From Spirochaetaceae bacterium (lineage in GTDB: Bacteria; Spirochaetota; Spirochaetia; Treponematales; Treponemataceae): a stretch of 64,000 nt of DNA. The stretch's first letter is position 1; each line of letters begins with the position of its first letter. Both the position numbers and the translations under genes were made by a program. The notes beneath the pieces are model-generated. The model ran no database searches. It had not been told where the DNA came from and worked only from the letters and a program-made list of their open reading frames with translations. Location: the NCBI GenBank assembly GCA_017936665.1, contig JAGBFB010000014.1, positions 27,946 through 91,945 on the forward strand. The letters run 5' to 3'. Positions 18,237-26,219 of the stretch are shown one piece after another.

Positions 18237-18262
18237 GTCATGCTGAACTTGTTTCAGCATCT
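18237..18262 (+). repeat. dispersed 26 bp palindromic repeat
   Basis: Begins GTCATGCTGAACTTG and ends TTTCAGCATCT. Arms ATGCTGAA and TTCAGCAT form an 8 bp stem around a 5-nt loop. The same consensus occurs twice more at 56277-56302 and, inverted, at 56320-56345. Just downstream, 18272-18286 is another small hairpin (GTTTGC-GTT-GCAAAC). Confidence 0.8.
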
Positions 18263-18314
18263 ATAACAAAGGTTTGCGTTGCAAACTAAAATAAATTTGA
18301 AATAGAGGTATTTT

Positions 18315-18545
18315 ATGATTTCTTTAATTTTAGGATTAATTTTTATCGCATTTACTGTTTTTGCAAGTTTACCAAACGGATTAAACTGGGGTGTAGAAAT
18401 TATTGCATTCTTGAAAGGATGTGCTCCTGTTTTAACAGCTATTGTAGGTTTAATTGCAGTGTTTATTGGAATTGCTGATATCAAAGATAAACAAGAAGCA
18501 AAAAAAGAAGAGGAAGCAGCCTTAAAATCTAGTGAAGATAAATAG
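18315..18545 (+). CDS. small membrane protein, unknown function
   Basis: 76 residues: two hydrophobic segments (about 2-19 and 36-53) separated by NGLNWGVEIIAFLKG, and a highly charged cytoplasmic tail (KDKQEAKKEEEAALKS). An AGAGG site precedes the ATG. The composition is that of a real membrane protein, and the gene stands alone between the secA repeat region and the rplM promoter. No family recognised. Confidence 0.65.
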   Translation: MISLILGLIFIAFTVFASLPNGLNWGVEIIAFLKGCAPVLTAIVGLIAVFIGIADIKDKQEAKKEEEAALKSSEDK

Positions 18546-18554
18546 TTTTAATGC

Positions 18555-18584
18555 TTGACATTCACCTAGAAAAAATATTATTAT
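18555..18584 (+). promoter_or_regulatory. predicted rplM operon promoter
   Basis: Consensus -35 TTGACA at 18555-18560, 18 bp spacer, -10 TATTAT at 18579-18584. Transcription from here would give a leader of about 165 nt before the rplM ATG. Confidence 0.65.
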
Positions 18585-18664
18585 TTAATCCCGTATATTA
18601 TAAATTCTGTACGACTAAAGGCACAGTCTACAGATAGTAAGAAGTTCTGTTAGGAATTTTCTTA

Positions 18665-18733
18665 AAGTTGTACAAAGTTTGCTCACTTTTTACAACTTGA
18701 AGAAAAACAAGATGCTCATGTTTTTCTTTTTAC
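18665..18733 (+). promoter_or_regulatory. rplM leader with two hairpins, the second terminator-like
   Basis: Hairpin 1 pairs AAGTTGTA (18665-18672) with TACAACTT (18691-18698). Hairpin 2 pairs AAGAAAAACA (18700-18709) with TGTTTTTCTT (18719-18728), then runs into T's. The rplM ribosome-binding site (AAGG) and ATG lie 16 and 28 nt further on. The arrangement suggests attenuation or ribosomal-protein feedback in the leader; L13 leaders are known in other bacteria, but this structure was judged by eye. Confidence 0.55.
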
Positions 18734-18755
18734 AAAATATTTATAAGGTATATAC

Positions 18756-19178
18756 ATGAAAACTATTTATGTAAAAAACCAGACACGTAACTGGTATGTT
18801 ATCGATGCGGAAAATAAGCCGCTCGGACGTGTAGCAGCTAAAGCAGCAGCTGTTTTACGAGGAAAAAATAAGGCAACTTACACACCTAATGAAGAAATGG
18901 GTGACTATGTAGTTGTTATCAATGCAGCAAAAGTTGCAGTAACAGGTTCTAAAAAAACTGATAAAATGTATTATCATCATACAGGTTATGTAGGTGGATT
19001 AAAATCTTTTACATTTGAAAAGAAAATTGAAAGACATCCAGAAGATCCTATTATGTTGGCTGTAAAAGGTATGCTTCCTAAAGGACCTTTAGGTCGTAAA
19101 TTGTTGTCAAATTTGAAAGTGTTTGCTGGTGCTGAACACACTCATACAGCACAGAATCCTCAGTCTTTGGAAGTATAA
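18756..19178 (+). CDS. rplM: 50S ribosomal protein L13
   Basis: 140 residues, normal L13 length. Landmarks: [18 protein letters not shown] at the N-terminus, [16 protein letters not shown], the [10 protein letters not shown] loop and [11 protein letters not shown]13 binds 23S rRNA early in large-subunit assembly. The gene is first in an rplM-rpsI-recX block, 15 bp ahead of rpsI, the standard bacterial pairing. A long leader with hairpins precedes it. Confidence 0.98.
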   Translation: MKTIYVKNQTRNWYVIDAENKPLGRVAAKAAAVLRGKNKATYTPNEEMGDYVVVINAAKVAVTGSKKTDKMYYHHTGYVGGLKSFTFEKKIERHPEDPIMLAVKGMLPKGPLGRKLLSNLKVFAGAEHTHTAQNPQSLEV

Positions 19179-19193
19179 GTTTAGGAGTCTATC

Positions 19194-19586
19194 GTGGTAA
19201 AAAATATTGCTATTGGAACAGGAAGAAGAAAAACAGCAACAGCTCGTGTTTTTGTACGAGATGGTTCTGGTAAAATTGTTGTAAATGGAAAAGATGTTGC
19301 AGATTATTTTGCTACAGCAGAACAAGTTCAAGTTGTTCGTCAGCCATTAATGGTAACATCATCAGAAAATAAATACGATTTACTTATCAATGTTGTAGGT
19401 GGTGGTCTTAACGGTCAAGCAGGTGCTTGTTTACATGGGATTGCAAGAGCTTTAACACAAGTAGATCAAGCAAATTATGCATCATTGAAAGCAAACGGTT
19501 ATCTTACTCGTGATCCTCGTATGGTTGAACGCAAGAAATACGGTCAACGTGGAGCTCGTAGAAGATTCCAATTCAGTAAACGTTAA
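19194..19586 (+). CDS. rpsI: 30S ribosomal protein S9
   Basis: 130 residues. The N-terminus IGTGRRKTATARVFV and the C-terminal GQRGARRRFQFSKR are diagnostic; the basic tail reaches the P-site tRNA. It starts with GTG (MVKNIAIG), preceded by TAGGAG, with 15 bp after rplM. Normal length. Confidence 0.98.
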   Translation: MVKNIAIGTGRRKTATARVFVRDGSGKIVVNGKDVADYFATAEQVQVVRQPLMVTSSENKYDLLINVVGGGLNGQAGACLHGIARALTQVDQANYASLKANGYLTRDPRMVERKKYGQRGARRRFQFSKR

Positions 19587-19598
19587 TTTTATATCATT

Positions 19599-20270
19599 AT
19601 GCAGATTTCAGATTATTCTAGTTTTGAAACAGATTCTAAAGATTCTGAAACTGTATATATGTTTATTGATTCAATAGAAGAGGTCTCTGGAGGTTGTTTG
19701 AAAGTTATACCTTCTAAGGGACCTTCTTTTTTTATTAGGCTAGATTATGTAGATAATGAATTGCAATCAAAGATTAATCCTTATCAGTCATTAAATGAAA
19801 ATGAAACTGAGTTATTATTGGCTGCTGGTTATGCTTTTTTATCAGAACGTGATGCTTTGAATTATTTAAATAGGAGTGAACATAGTCGATTTTTGTTAAC
19901 TCAAAAATTGCAAAAAAAAGGACATAGAATTGAAGCCATAAATTGTTCATTAGATTTTCTTGAACAAAAAAATTACTTATCAGATAGAAGGTATGCAATT
20001 TCTTGGTTACGAAATAGACGTATTTCTAAATCTGAAGGAAGAAAAAAACTTTTTCAGCATTTACTAGCACGAGGAATTTCAAAATCAATTGCTGAGGATG
20101 CCTTAGATGAATTTTATGATGAATTTTCTGAATTTGCAATGTTAGAAAAAGCATATTCCAAATGTCTAAAACAAAATTTACCTGAAGATAAAATTGATAA
20201 AAAATTATTGTTATGGGGTTTTTCATTTTCAATGATAAAAGAAGTTAAAAACAGTTATCTTAAAAATTAG
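19599..20270 (+). CDS. recX: RecX-like regulatory protein
   Basis: 223 residues, mostly helical. RecX repeats are visible: ALNYLNRSEHSRFLLTQKLQKKG, then LDFLEQKNYLSDRRYAISWLR and RKKLFQHLLARGISKSIAEDAL. RecX binds RecA filaments and limits recombinase activity. It starts 12 bp after rpsI and has no Shine-Dalgarno sequence, so it is presumably expressed by read-through. recA is not in the window. An N-terminal region of about 80 residues precedes the first repeat. Confidence 0.85.
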   Translation: MQISDYSSFETDSKDSETVYMFIDSIEEVSGGCLKVIPSKGPSFFIRLDYVDNELQSKINPYQSLNENETELLLAAGYAFLSERDALNYLNRSEHSRFLLTQKLQKKGHRIEAINCSLDFLEQKNYLSDRRYAISWLRNRRISKSEGRKKLFQHLLARGISKSIAEDALDEFYDEFSEFAMLEKAYSKCLKQNLPEDKIDKKLLLWGFSFSMIKEVKNSYLKN

Positions 20271-20303
20271 AATATAAATTACTTAAAATTTTTCTTTTTT
20301 TGT

Positions 20304-20332
20304 TTGAAATAAATATTTAAAATTGCTATACT
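20304..20332 (+). promoter_or_regulatory. promoter of the HTH-receiver gene
   Basis: TTGAAA at 20304-20309, 17 bp spacer, TATACT at 20327-20332. An AAGGAG ribosome-binding site stands just before the ATG at 20358. Confidence 0.7.
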
Positions 20333-20357
20333 ATATGTATAATAATTAAGGAGAAAT

Positions 20358-20966
20358 ATGTCTAAGGATTCAAATAAAACAATAGTTTATTCCGCACTCG
20401 AAGTTGCTAATATATGTGGTGTTGTAAATCAAACAGCAATTAATTGGATTCGTAACGGATATTTAAAAGCATTTTCTACACCTGGTGGTCAATATAGAAT
20501 TTATCTTGAAGATTTAGTTGATTTTATGAAAGAAAGAAATATGAAAATTCCTACAGAACTTTTAGAAGCTTCTCAGCAAAAGAAATCTATTTCTGCATCA
20601 ATTTTGATAGTAGATGACGACAGAGGCTTAAATCAAGTAGTAACTAAATTTATCGAAAAAGAAATTCCTGATTTGAGCATTTTTCAAGCATTTGATGGTT
20701 TTGAAGCTGGCGCAATTATGGCTGAAAAAAAGCCAAATATTATATTACTAGATTTGGATTTGCCAGGTGTTAATGGTGAAGATTTATTCAAAAAAATTAA
20801 TGCTTCTGAAGAATTTGGTAAACCTGTGGTTTGTGTTATGACTGCGTTGAAGGATGAAACTGTTCTTGATAGATTAAAAGATAATGGAGTTGAAAACTTT
20901 TTTATTAAACCATTAAATCTTGTAGAAATATCAGATACTGTTAAGGATTTGATTAAAAGTTTATAA
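20358..20966 (+). CDS. HTH (excisionase/MerR-like) plus response-regulator receiver protein
   Basis: 202 residues. Residues about 10-60 form a winged helix of the excisionase/MerR type (SALEVANICGVVNQTAINW, TPGGQYRIYLEDL). A complete receiver domain follows (about 80-202): acidic triad Asp86-88, phosphoacceptor Asp132 in ILLDLDLPG, the conserved Thr in CVMTALKD and Lys in FFIKPL. The output domain therefore precedes the receiver, the reverse of OmpR-type regulators. No histidine kinase gene is adjacent. Has its own promoter; target genes unknown. Confidence 0.85.
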   Translation: MSKDSNKTIVYSALEVANICGVVNQTAINWIRNGYLKAFSTPGGQYRIYLEDLVDFMKERNMKIPTELLEASQQKKSISASILIVDDDRGLNQVVTKFIEKEIPDLSIFQAFDGFEAGAIMAEKKPNIILLDLDLPGVNGEDLFKKINASEEFGKPVVCVMTALKDETVLDRLKDNGVENFFIKPLNLVEISDTVKDLIKSL

Positions 20967-20971
20967 ATTAT

Positions 20972-21009
20972 TTTTGCAATGAATAACCTATCGATTATCC
21001 ATTGCAAAA
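20972..21009. terminator. hairpin between convergent genes
   Basis: TTTTGCAATG (20972-20981) and CATTGCAAAA (21000-21009) form a 10 bp perfect stem that can extend inward with one mismatch. It lies between the convergent regulator and sppA genes and probably ends both transcripts, although neither side has a long T-run beyond the stem. Confidence 0.6.
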
Positions 21010-21022
21010 TATATTAGTTTTT

Positions 21023-22039
21023 CTATTTTACGTAAAGATAGGCAGGGTATTCAATTTGAGAAGACTCTGCCATTATTTTTTCTAAAAAACTACTTTGTGA
21101 AGTTAATCCTTGTACATTTGAGTACATATCAAAAAGGTAGTTATAGAAGGATTTTTCTTTTGTGTATCTAAATTCTGTAAAAGTTAAATCTTTAATATCA
21201 GTAAAATAAATTTTCATTTGAGATTTTGCTTCTTCATAAGTTAAAATTTCATCAATGAGTTTGTGTTTTAAGGCTTGTTGTGCGGTATAAATTCTACCAT
21301 CCGCAAGTTGAGTTACCTTTTCTTTTGATAAATTTCTGCTTGTAGAAACAATTTGAGTAAATTGATTATAACATTCATCAGCAACAGATTGCATAATAGC
21401 TCTTTGTTCTGGTGTTAATGGCTGATCTATGTTTAACATATTTTTGTTTTTTCCCGCAGTAATTGTATTCATTTTTATTCCATGTTTTGCCATAAATTCT
21501 GATAAATCTATAGATTGTCCAGCAATTACTCCAATGGAACCTGTAAGGGTATTTCTGTTTGCAATAATCTTTTCTGCTGAACAAGCGATGTAATATCCTC
21601 CTGAAGCAGCTGTTGCTCCAAGATATGCCCAAACAGGTTTATTTTGGCTGTAATCAAGAAGGGCTAAGTAAACTTGGTCTGATTCGTAAACTGCTCCACC
21701 TGGGGAATTTATAAAAAGCATAATTCCTACATTTGAAACATCATTTTTTAATGTATCAATGGTTTCTAATAACCAAGCTTGATTGTAGCTTTCATTTTCT
21801 TCTTGAATTGTTCCTTCAATATACAATTCTGCAATATAATTTTTTCCGTTTTTTGCAATAGGGTTTAATGATGAATTTTCACCAAAAAAATCCTTGAAAA
21901 TTCCAAAAGCTAAAACTAAAACTATGATTATAATGAAAACTAATAAACCTTTATTTTTAGATTTTTTCTTTTTTGGGGACTTTTGTGGATTATTCACAAC
22001 TTCCTGTTTTTCTTGATTTTGATTCATTTCGTCGCTCAT
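21023..22039 (-). CDS. sppA: signal peptide peptidase SppA, short form
   Basis: 338 residues: a lysine-rich cytoplasmic N-terminus (PKKKKSKNKG), one membrane span (about 31-47) and one S49 peptidase domain. Nucleophile serine is in GATAASGGYYIACSA; TLTGSIGVI and the following lysine-containing segment complete the site; SPGGAVYESD is the strand that forms the oxyanion side. This is the single-domain Bacillus-type form rather than the tandem E. coli form. It degrades cleaved signal peptides in the membrane. Its start overlaps the end of the upstream gene by 1 bp. Confidence 0.93.
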   Translation of the reverse strand: MSDEMNQNQEKQEVVNNPQKSPKKKKSKNKGLLVFIIIIVLVLAFGIFKDFFGENSSLNPIAKNGKNYIAELYIEGTIQEENESYNQAWLLETIDTLKNDVSNVGIMLFINSPGGAVYESDQVYLALLDYSQNKPVWAYLGATAASGGYYIACSAEKIIANRNTLTGSIGVIAGQSIDLSEFMAKHGIKMNTITAGKNKNMLNIDQPLTPEQRAIMQSVADECYNQFTQIVSTSRNLSKEKVTQLADGRIYTAQQALKHKLIDEILTYEEAKSQMKIYFTDIKDLTFTEFRYTKEKSFYNYLFDMYSNVQGLTSQSSFLEKIMAESSQIEYPAYLYVK

Positions 22040-22782
22040 TATTTTTCTCCTTGTGTATGATATAATTCTTCCATTGTGATTCTGTTTTTGTTTAGAGCGT
22101 TGCCTAGTAAAAATTTATACGCATTTGCAAAAGATAAATTCATGTAAGGAAATAGCCATAAAAATCCAATTCCAAAAGTTAAAGATGATAAAATCATCCA
22201 ACCTAAGAAACTTAAATACATTATAAATAAATCCCACTTGTATCCCTTTGTGATTTTCATGCTGATTTTCATGGCTTCTGGAATTGATACGTCAGGAAAT
22301 TCTGCTAAAATGTATTTCATCTGTGAATATGAAAAGGCTTTTATTATTCCTGGAATAAAAAACAGAAATGACCATAAAATTATCCATAACATGAACCATA
22401 AATGACTTAAAATTCCTTTTAGCCATAGGGAAAGTGCATTTAAGAAATCTTGAAATTCAATAGGATTTTTGTTTCTCATATCCAAAAAAAACTTTGCAAA
22501 GGCAATGCTGAAAATTCCTAATAAAATTTGATTAATAATTGATGTTGTCCAAGATAGTGGAATTGCATCATCTTTTGGAACTAAATTAAAACTGTAAGAA
22601 TAAGAAAAATTTTCTATGGACGTAAAATCTGGTAAATCAAACTGAAATGAATCTTTATTGATTATAAAAAACATTACATAAAAAATTAAGGTGATAACTA
22701 CTGGCAAAGTCCAAGATTTTCTTAATCTGAGTTTTGCTTGTTGTTTAAATTGTATCCTGTCAAATAAATCTGAATTATTCAT
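22039..22782 (-). CDS. DUF975-like multi-span membrane protein
   Basis: 247 residues from MNNSDLFDR. Features of the DUF975 family: an N-terminal helix RLRKSWTLPVV, several spans, the ILLGIFSIAFAKFFLDM segment, the SYSQMKYILAEFPDVSIPEA motif and LFPYMNLSFANAYKFLL. Function unknown. Translation is coupled to its neighbours: 8 bp overlap with the hydrolase upstream, 1 bp with sppA downstream. The AAGGAG sequence is 15 nt from this ATG, so a nearby non-ATG start is possible. Confidence 0.75.
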   Translation of the reverse strand: MNNSDLFDRIQFKQQAKLRLRKSWTLPVVITLIFYVMFFIINKDSFQFDLPDFTSIENFSYSYSFNLVPKDDAIPLSWTTSIINQILLGIFSIAFAKFFLDMRNKNPIEFQDFLNALSLWLKGILSHLWFMLWIILWSFLFFIPGIIKAFSYSQMKYILAEFPDVSIPEAMKISMKITKGYKWDLFIMYLSFLGWMILSSLTFGIGFLWLFPYMNLSFANAYKFLLGNALNKNRITMEELYHTQGEK

Positions 22783-23620
22783 TGAAATTGTAATATACTC
22801 CTTGTTGTGCGTAACCTGCAAATCCATCTTTTATTGGATTTTCTTGGCTAAAATTATCTCCATAATGGCATAAAAACATTTTGCTACGAATTTCTGGAGG
22901 TAATGTTTTTAAATCATGATAATATGCGTGAACTCCACCTGGATAAAATTGACAATCATGAAAGATGTATTCAATTGTTGGGTATGCTTCTAACATTCCA
23001 TAGATTAAATCAGGATCAAATCTTGTATCACTAGGGAATAAAATCCTATCATCAATTAAAACTCCTATAGAATAAAAAGATTCTTTCCAAGATTTTGCAG
23101 TTTCTGGAATGTGCATTGTTCTAAACATTTTAATATCAATTGAACCAACTTTAGCTTGATAAATAGGTCGTGGTTTTTTATTTATAAGAGTTGGCTTAAT
23201 TTGATAAAAATAATCGTCAAAACCTAGATATTCTCCGTTTTTATATTCGCTATAGGCATTTCCACCTTTTAAAGATTGTTCCCAAAGGATTTTTTTGTAT
23301 TCATCAGAAATAACCATTGTAGGCTTTGTTTTAGAAATATATCTTCCCATTAGAGCAACTTCTTCTAATCCTCCAATGTGATCAGCGTGGGAGTGGGTGA
23401 TTAATAGATTTTTTATACTTGAAGTATTTATTCCATAATTCCACAATGCGTAAGGACACAAAGTTCCACAATCAATTAAAAGATGATCAAAGCCTTTTAT
23501 AACTAAAATATTATTTTGAAAATGAGCTTTTGCAAAGGCACTACCAACTCCAACAAAGAAAAATGTTAATCCACCGTTATTTTCTAAAGTTAAAGTTTTA
23601 TCAAGATTTTCTATTTTCAT
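22775..23620 (-). CDS. metallo-beta-lactamase fold hydrolase
   Basis: 281 residues. The MBL metal motif HSHADHIGG places His76, His78, Asp80 and His81; LFPSDTRFD supplies the bridging aspartate and FHDCQF, FLCHYGD the later metal ligands. Pattern and length fit the RNase Z/PhnP-like branch of single-domain hydrolases, but no substrate can be assigned. It is followed directly by the membrane protein and sppA, forming a translationally coupled trio. Confidence 0.85.
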   Translation of the reverse strand: MKIENLDKTLTLENNGGLTFFFVGVGSAFAKAHFQNNILVIKGFDHLLIDCGTLCPYALWNYGINTSSIKNLLITHSHADHIGGLEEVALMGRYISKTKPTMVISDEYKKILWEQSLKGGNAYSEYKNGEYLGFDDYFYQIKPTLINKKPRPIYQAKVGSIDIKMFRTMHIPETAKSWKESFYSIGVLIDDRILFPSDTRFDPDLIYGMLEAYPTIEYIFHDCQFYPGGVHAYYHDLKTLPPEIRSKMFLCHYGDNFSQENPIKDGFAGYAQQGVYYNFNE

Positions 23621-23632
23621 GGCTTTATTATA

Positions 23633-24898
23633 TCACAAATTTGAATTTTTGGGAAAATATTTTGTTGTTACAGTTACCATTTTTTGTGCAGCACTTTGAA
23701 TTGATGTATAATTTTGTAAACCTACATTTGAAATTATTGCATTTCCCATAAGTTCTGCATCGGGACAATTGGTTACACAAAGTTCAAGATTTGTAACATC
23801 ACTTTTAAATTGCATCCAATGTGGATTTTTTGCTTGTCCACCAGTACAAACTATTTGATTTTCTGTTTCATTTGGCATTGATAAATTTTTTTGTTTTTCT
23901 AAAATTATTTTTTCAAAAGCATTTTTTACTTCTTTTGCAATTTCAAAAATTAATTTATATCCTGAATTTTCTTTGCTTTTAAGTAAGTCAATGATACATT
24001 CTTCATAAGAATTTTCTTTCCATTTTGAAGTATTTTTCCATTGTGTAAATCTTGTTCCTGTGTCTTTCAAAAGAAAACTAACATTGTACAAATCAGAAAT
24101 TACAGAAGGAAGATTTCTAAATCCTTCTGCAAAAATTGGTTTATTTGAACATAGATTTATTCCTTCGCTGGAACCTGAGCGATCACAAATTTTTCCGACA
24201 GAAAGTGTGTTTGTTCCGATTAAGGCTGTTACAAAATCAGGTCCTCCACAAAAAACTGGGATTTTTTCGGTTGAGTCAATTTGGAATTTTGCTAAAATTT
24301 CCTTTCTTAAAAAACCAGAGTTAAATCCTATGGGTACAAAATCAGGAAGTAATTTGTAATCAATATCAAATTCAGATAAATCTTCTTTTGTCCAATATGC
24401 AGATAAAAAGCGTTTTTCGGGTAAAATTGTAACTTGGGTATTTGTTAAAAAGTTGATAAAAAATTCTGGTCCAGACAAAATAGCTTTTGCGTCTTCATAG
24501 ATTTTAGGAAAAAGATTTTTTAAATAAAGTAATCTTGGTAAAAAAATTGATTTTGAGTTTTTTGACAATTCTGAAATTTCATGAATATTGGAATTTGAAA
24601 ATTCTTTGTTCCATAAAATTGTAAAGGTGGAATTTTCATTTACGGCAGTTAGGGTTGGACCATTGCCTGAAACTGAAATTCCTTGGATTTTATAATTTGA
24701 AATTTGTAAATTTTTTCCAGCTTGAAAAAAAGAATTTATCCAACAATTTGAAATTTCATAAGGATTCTCAATTTGAATTGGTGAAAATCGTACAACAGTT
24801 GAAGAAAAAACAAAGCCACATTCACTAATGAGTGCGGCTTTTAAAGATGAGGTTCCAATGTCTATACAAAAAGATGCCTTTTTTAGTTCTTTTTGCAT
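23633..24898 (-). CDS. FGGY-like carbohydrate kinase
   Basis: 421 residues with an ASKHA fold. CIDIGTSSLKAALI (about 11-24) is phosphate motif 1; VSGNGPTLTAV, FCGGPDFVTALIG and IVCTGGQAKNPHWMQF match the later FGGY segments. The family phosphorylates sugars such as xylulose or glycerol. The chain is about 70 residues shorter than typical xylulokinases, and the substrate is undetermined. It starts 1 bp after the PRPP synthase gene, suggesting one transcript linked to pentose phosphate use. Confidence 0.75.
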   Translation of the reverse strand: MQKELKKASFCIDIGTSSLKAALISECGFVFSSTVVRFSPIQIENPYEISNCWINSFFQAGKNLQISNYKIQGISVSGNGPTLTAVNENSTFTILWNKEFSNSNIHEISELSKNSKSIFLPRLLYLKNLFPKIYEDAKAILSGPEFFINFLTNTQVTILPEKRFLSAYWTKEDLSEFDIDYKLLPDFVPIGFNSGFLRKEILAKFQIDSTEKIPVFCGGPDFVTALIGTNTLSVGKICDRSGSSEGINLCSNKPIFAEGFRNLPSVISDLYNVSFLLKDTGTRFTQWKNTSKWKENSYEECIIDLLKSKENSGYKLIFEIAKEVKNAFEKIILEKQKNLSMPNETENQIVCTGGQAKNPHWMQFKSDVTNLELCVTNCPDAELMGNAIISNVGLQNYTSIQSAAQKMVTVTTKYFPKNSNL

Positions 24899-24899
24899 T

Positions 24900-26138
24900 T
24901 TAATCGTGTTTAACCAACTTTTCTATAATATTTCTGTTATCAAGAAGATCACTTAAAGATTGATTATGGTGAAGTCTTGCTATTACATTTGCAAAAAGAC
25001 CACTAACATTTGTATTGATGTACCATTCACATTTCAAAAGTTCTTCGTGATAAACTGCGTTTGTACCGATAACTCTGTAGAAAAGACCTTTTTCGTAGGC
25101 AGCGTTAAATTGTTCGATAGCATTTCCTGTAAAGAATGGCAAACTGATTGCAGCAATAACTTTTGTTGCACCTTGTTCTTTCAAGAATTCCATTGCTTTT
25201 AACAAAGTTCCACCAGTTCCAAGCATATCGTCAGCAAGGAATGCAACTTTGCCTTTAACATCACCTAGAATTTTTACAGATTTAATATTTGTATCTTTTG
25301 CATTTTGAGTTACAACAGAATAATCTCTTTCTTTGTAAATCATTGCTAAAGGTTTTTTTAATCCTGTAGCATAAAATTTATTTCTATCAACGGCACCTGT
25401 ATCTGGAGAAACAATAACTAAGTCATCTCCATTTGGTGATAAGTCAAAAAGATTAGAAAGTTCTCTAATAATTTGATAACTTGCATGCAAGTTTTCGATA
25501 TTTGCTTTGCCAAAGGCATTTTCAATTTCTCGTGAGTGAATATCAAGAGTGATAACTCGTTTTACACCCATGTTTTCGTAAATATGACCAAGTAAACTTG
25601 CTGTAAGACCTTCACGACCTTTCTTTTTGTGTTGACGGCTATATGGATAAACTGGTAATACAAGAGTAATTCCACTTGCTCCAGCTTGGCGAACAGCATC
25701 AATTGTTACAAGAAGTGACATTAAGTGGTCATTTACAGATAAAGCCATCTTGTTTTTTCCACCATTAAGTGAAATTACCTGATGATTTTCTACATCTTGG
25801 AAGATAAAAATATCTTTTCCACGGATACAATCTTTAATTTCTGTTTTGAACTCGCCATTCATAAAATATGTAAATTCAGCATCAACTAAAAATTCTGGTG
25901 GACGATAATTTGATACATTTCCTTTTACACATAAATCTGAAGTTTGCATATCATTGTAAAGATTGATGTCTTTTACAAGATTTTCTTTTTCAATGTTATA
26001 ACGCTTTGAAATAACATCTCGTTTAAGATTAAAACGATGTTTGTACATGTGTCTAAGATGTGCAATTACTTCTGATGCAAATGCTTGTCCTCCTGGACAG
26101 GCTACAATACCAAGATTGGTTGGTTCGGAATAAGGCAT
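24900..26138 (-). CDS. prs: ribose-phosphate pyrophosphokinase (PRPP synthase), long form
   Basis: 412 residues. Catalytic regions are clear: YSRQHKKKGREGLTASLL (flexible loop), LDIHSREIENAF, SPDTGAVDRNKF, and the PRPP-binding loop FLADDMLGTGGTLLKAM. The enzyme makes PRPP from ribose-5-phosphate and ATP for nucleotides, histidine and tryptophan; hisF-hisH elsewhere in this window depend on it. It is nearly 100 residues longer than standard bacterial enzymes, mostly from an N-terminal region and an insertion before the first catalytic segment. Confidence 0.9.
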   Translation of the reverse strand: MPYSEPTNLGIVACPGGQAFASEVIAHLRHMYKHRFNLKRDVISKRYNIEKENLVKDINLYNDMQTSDLCVKGNVSNYRPPEFLVDAEFTYFMNGEFKTEIKDCIRGKDIFIFQDVENHQVISLNGGKNKMALSVNDHLMSLLVTIDAVRQAGASGITLVLPVYPYSRQHKKKGREGLTASLLGHIYENMGVKRVITLDIHSREIENAFGKANIENLHASYQIIRELSNLFDLSPNGDDLVIVSPDTGAVDRNKFYATGLKKPLAMIYKERDYSVVTQNAKDTNIKSVKILGDVKGKVAFLADDMLGTGGTLLKAMEFLKEQGATKVIAAISLPFFTGNAIEQFNAAYEKGLFYRVIGTNAVYHEELLKCEWYINTNVSGLFANVIARLHHNQSLSDLLDNRNIIEKLVKHD

Positions 26139-26219
26139 GACTACTTCCCAATATTAAAGATTTACTTAATTCTACCATTTTTGAGCCTTGAGGTCAATGC
26201 TGTTTTTAATCTACTTGTT

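Noticed and set aside
18546..18755. Riboswitch upstream of rplM
   Set aside because: Hairpins are present, but no recognisable ligand-binding riboswitch core; a ribosomal-protein leader is the better reading.
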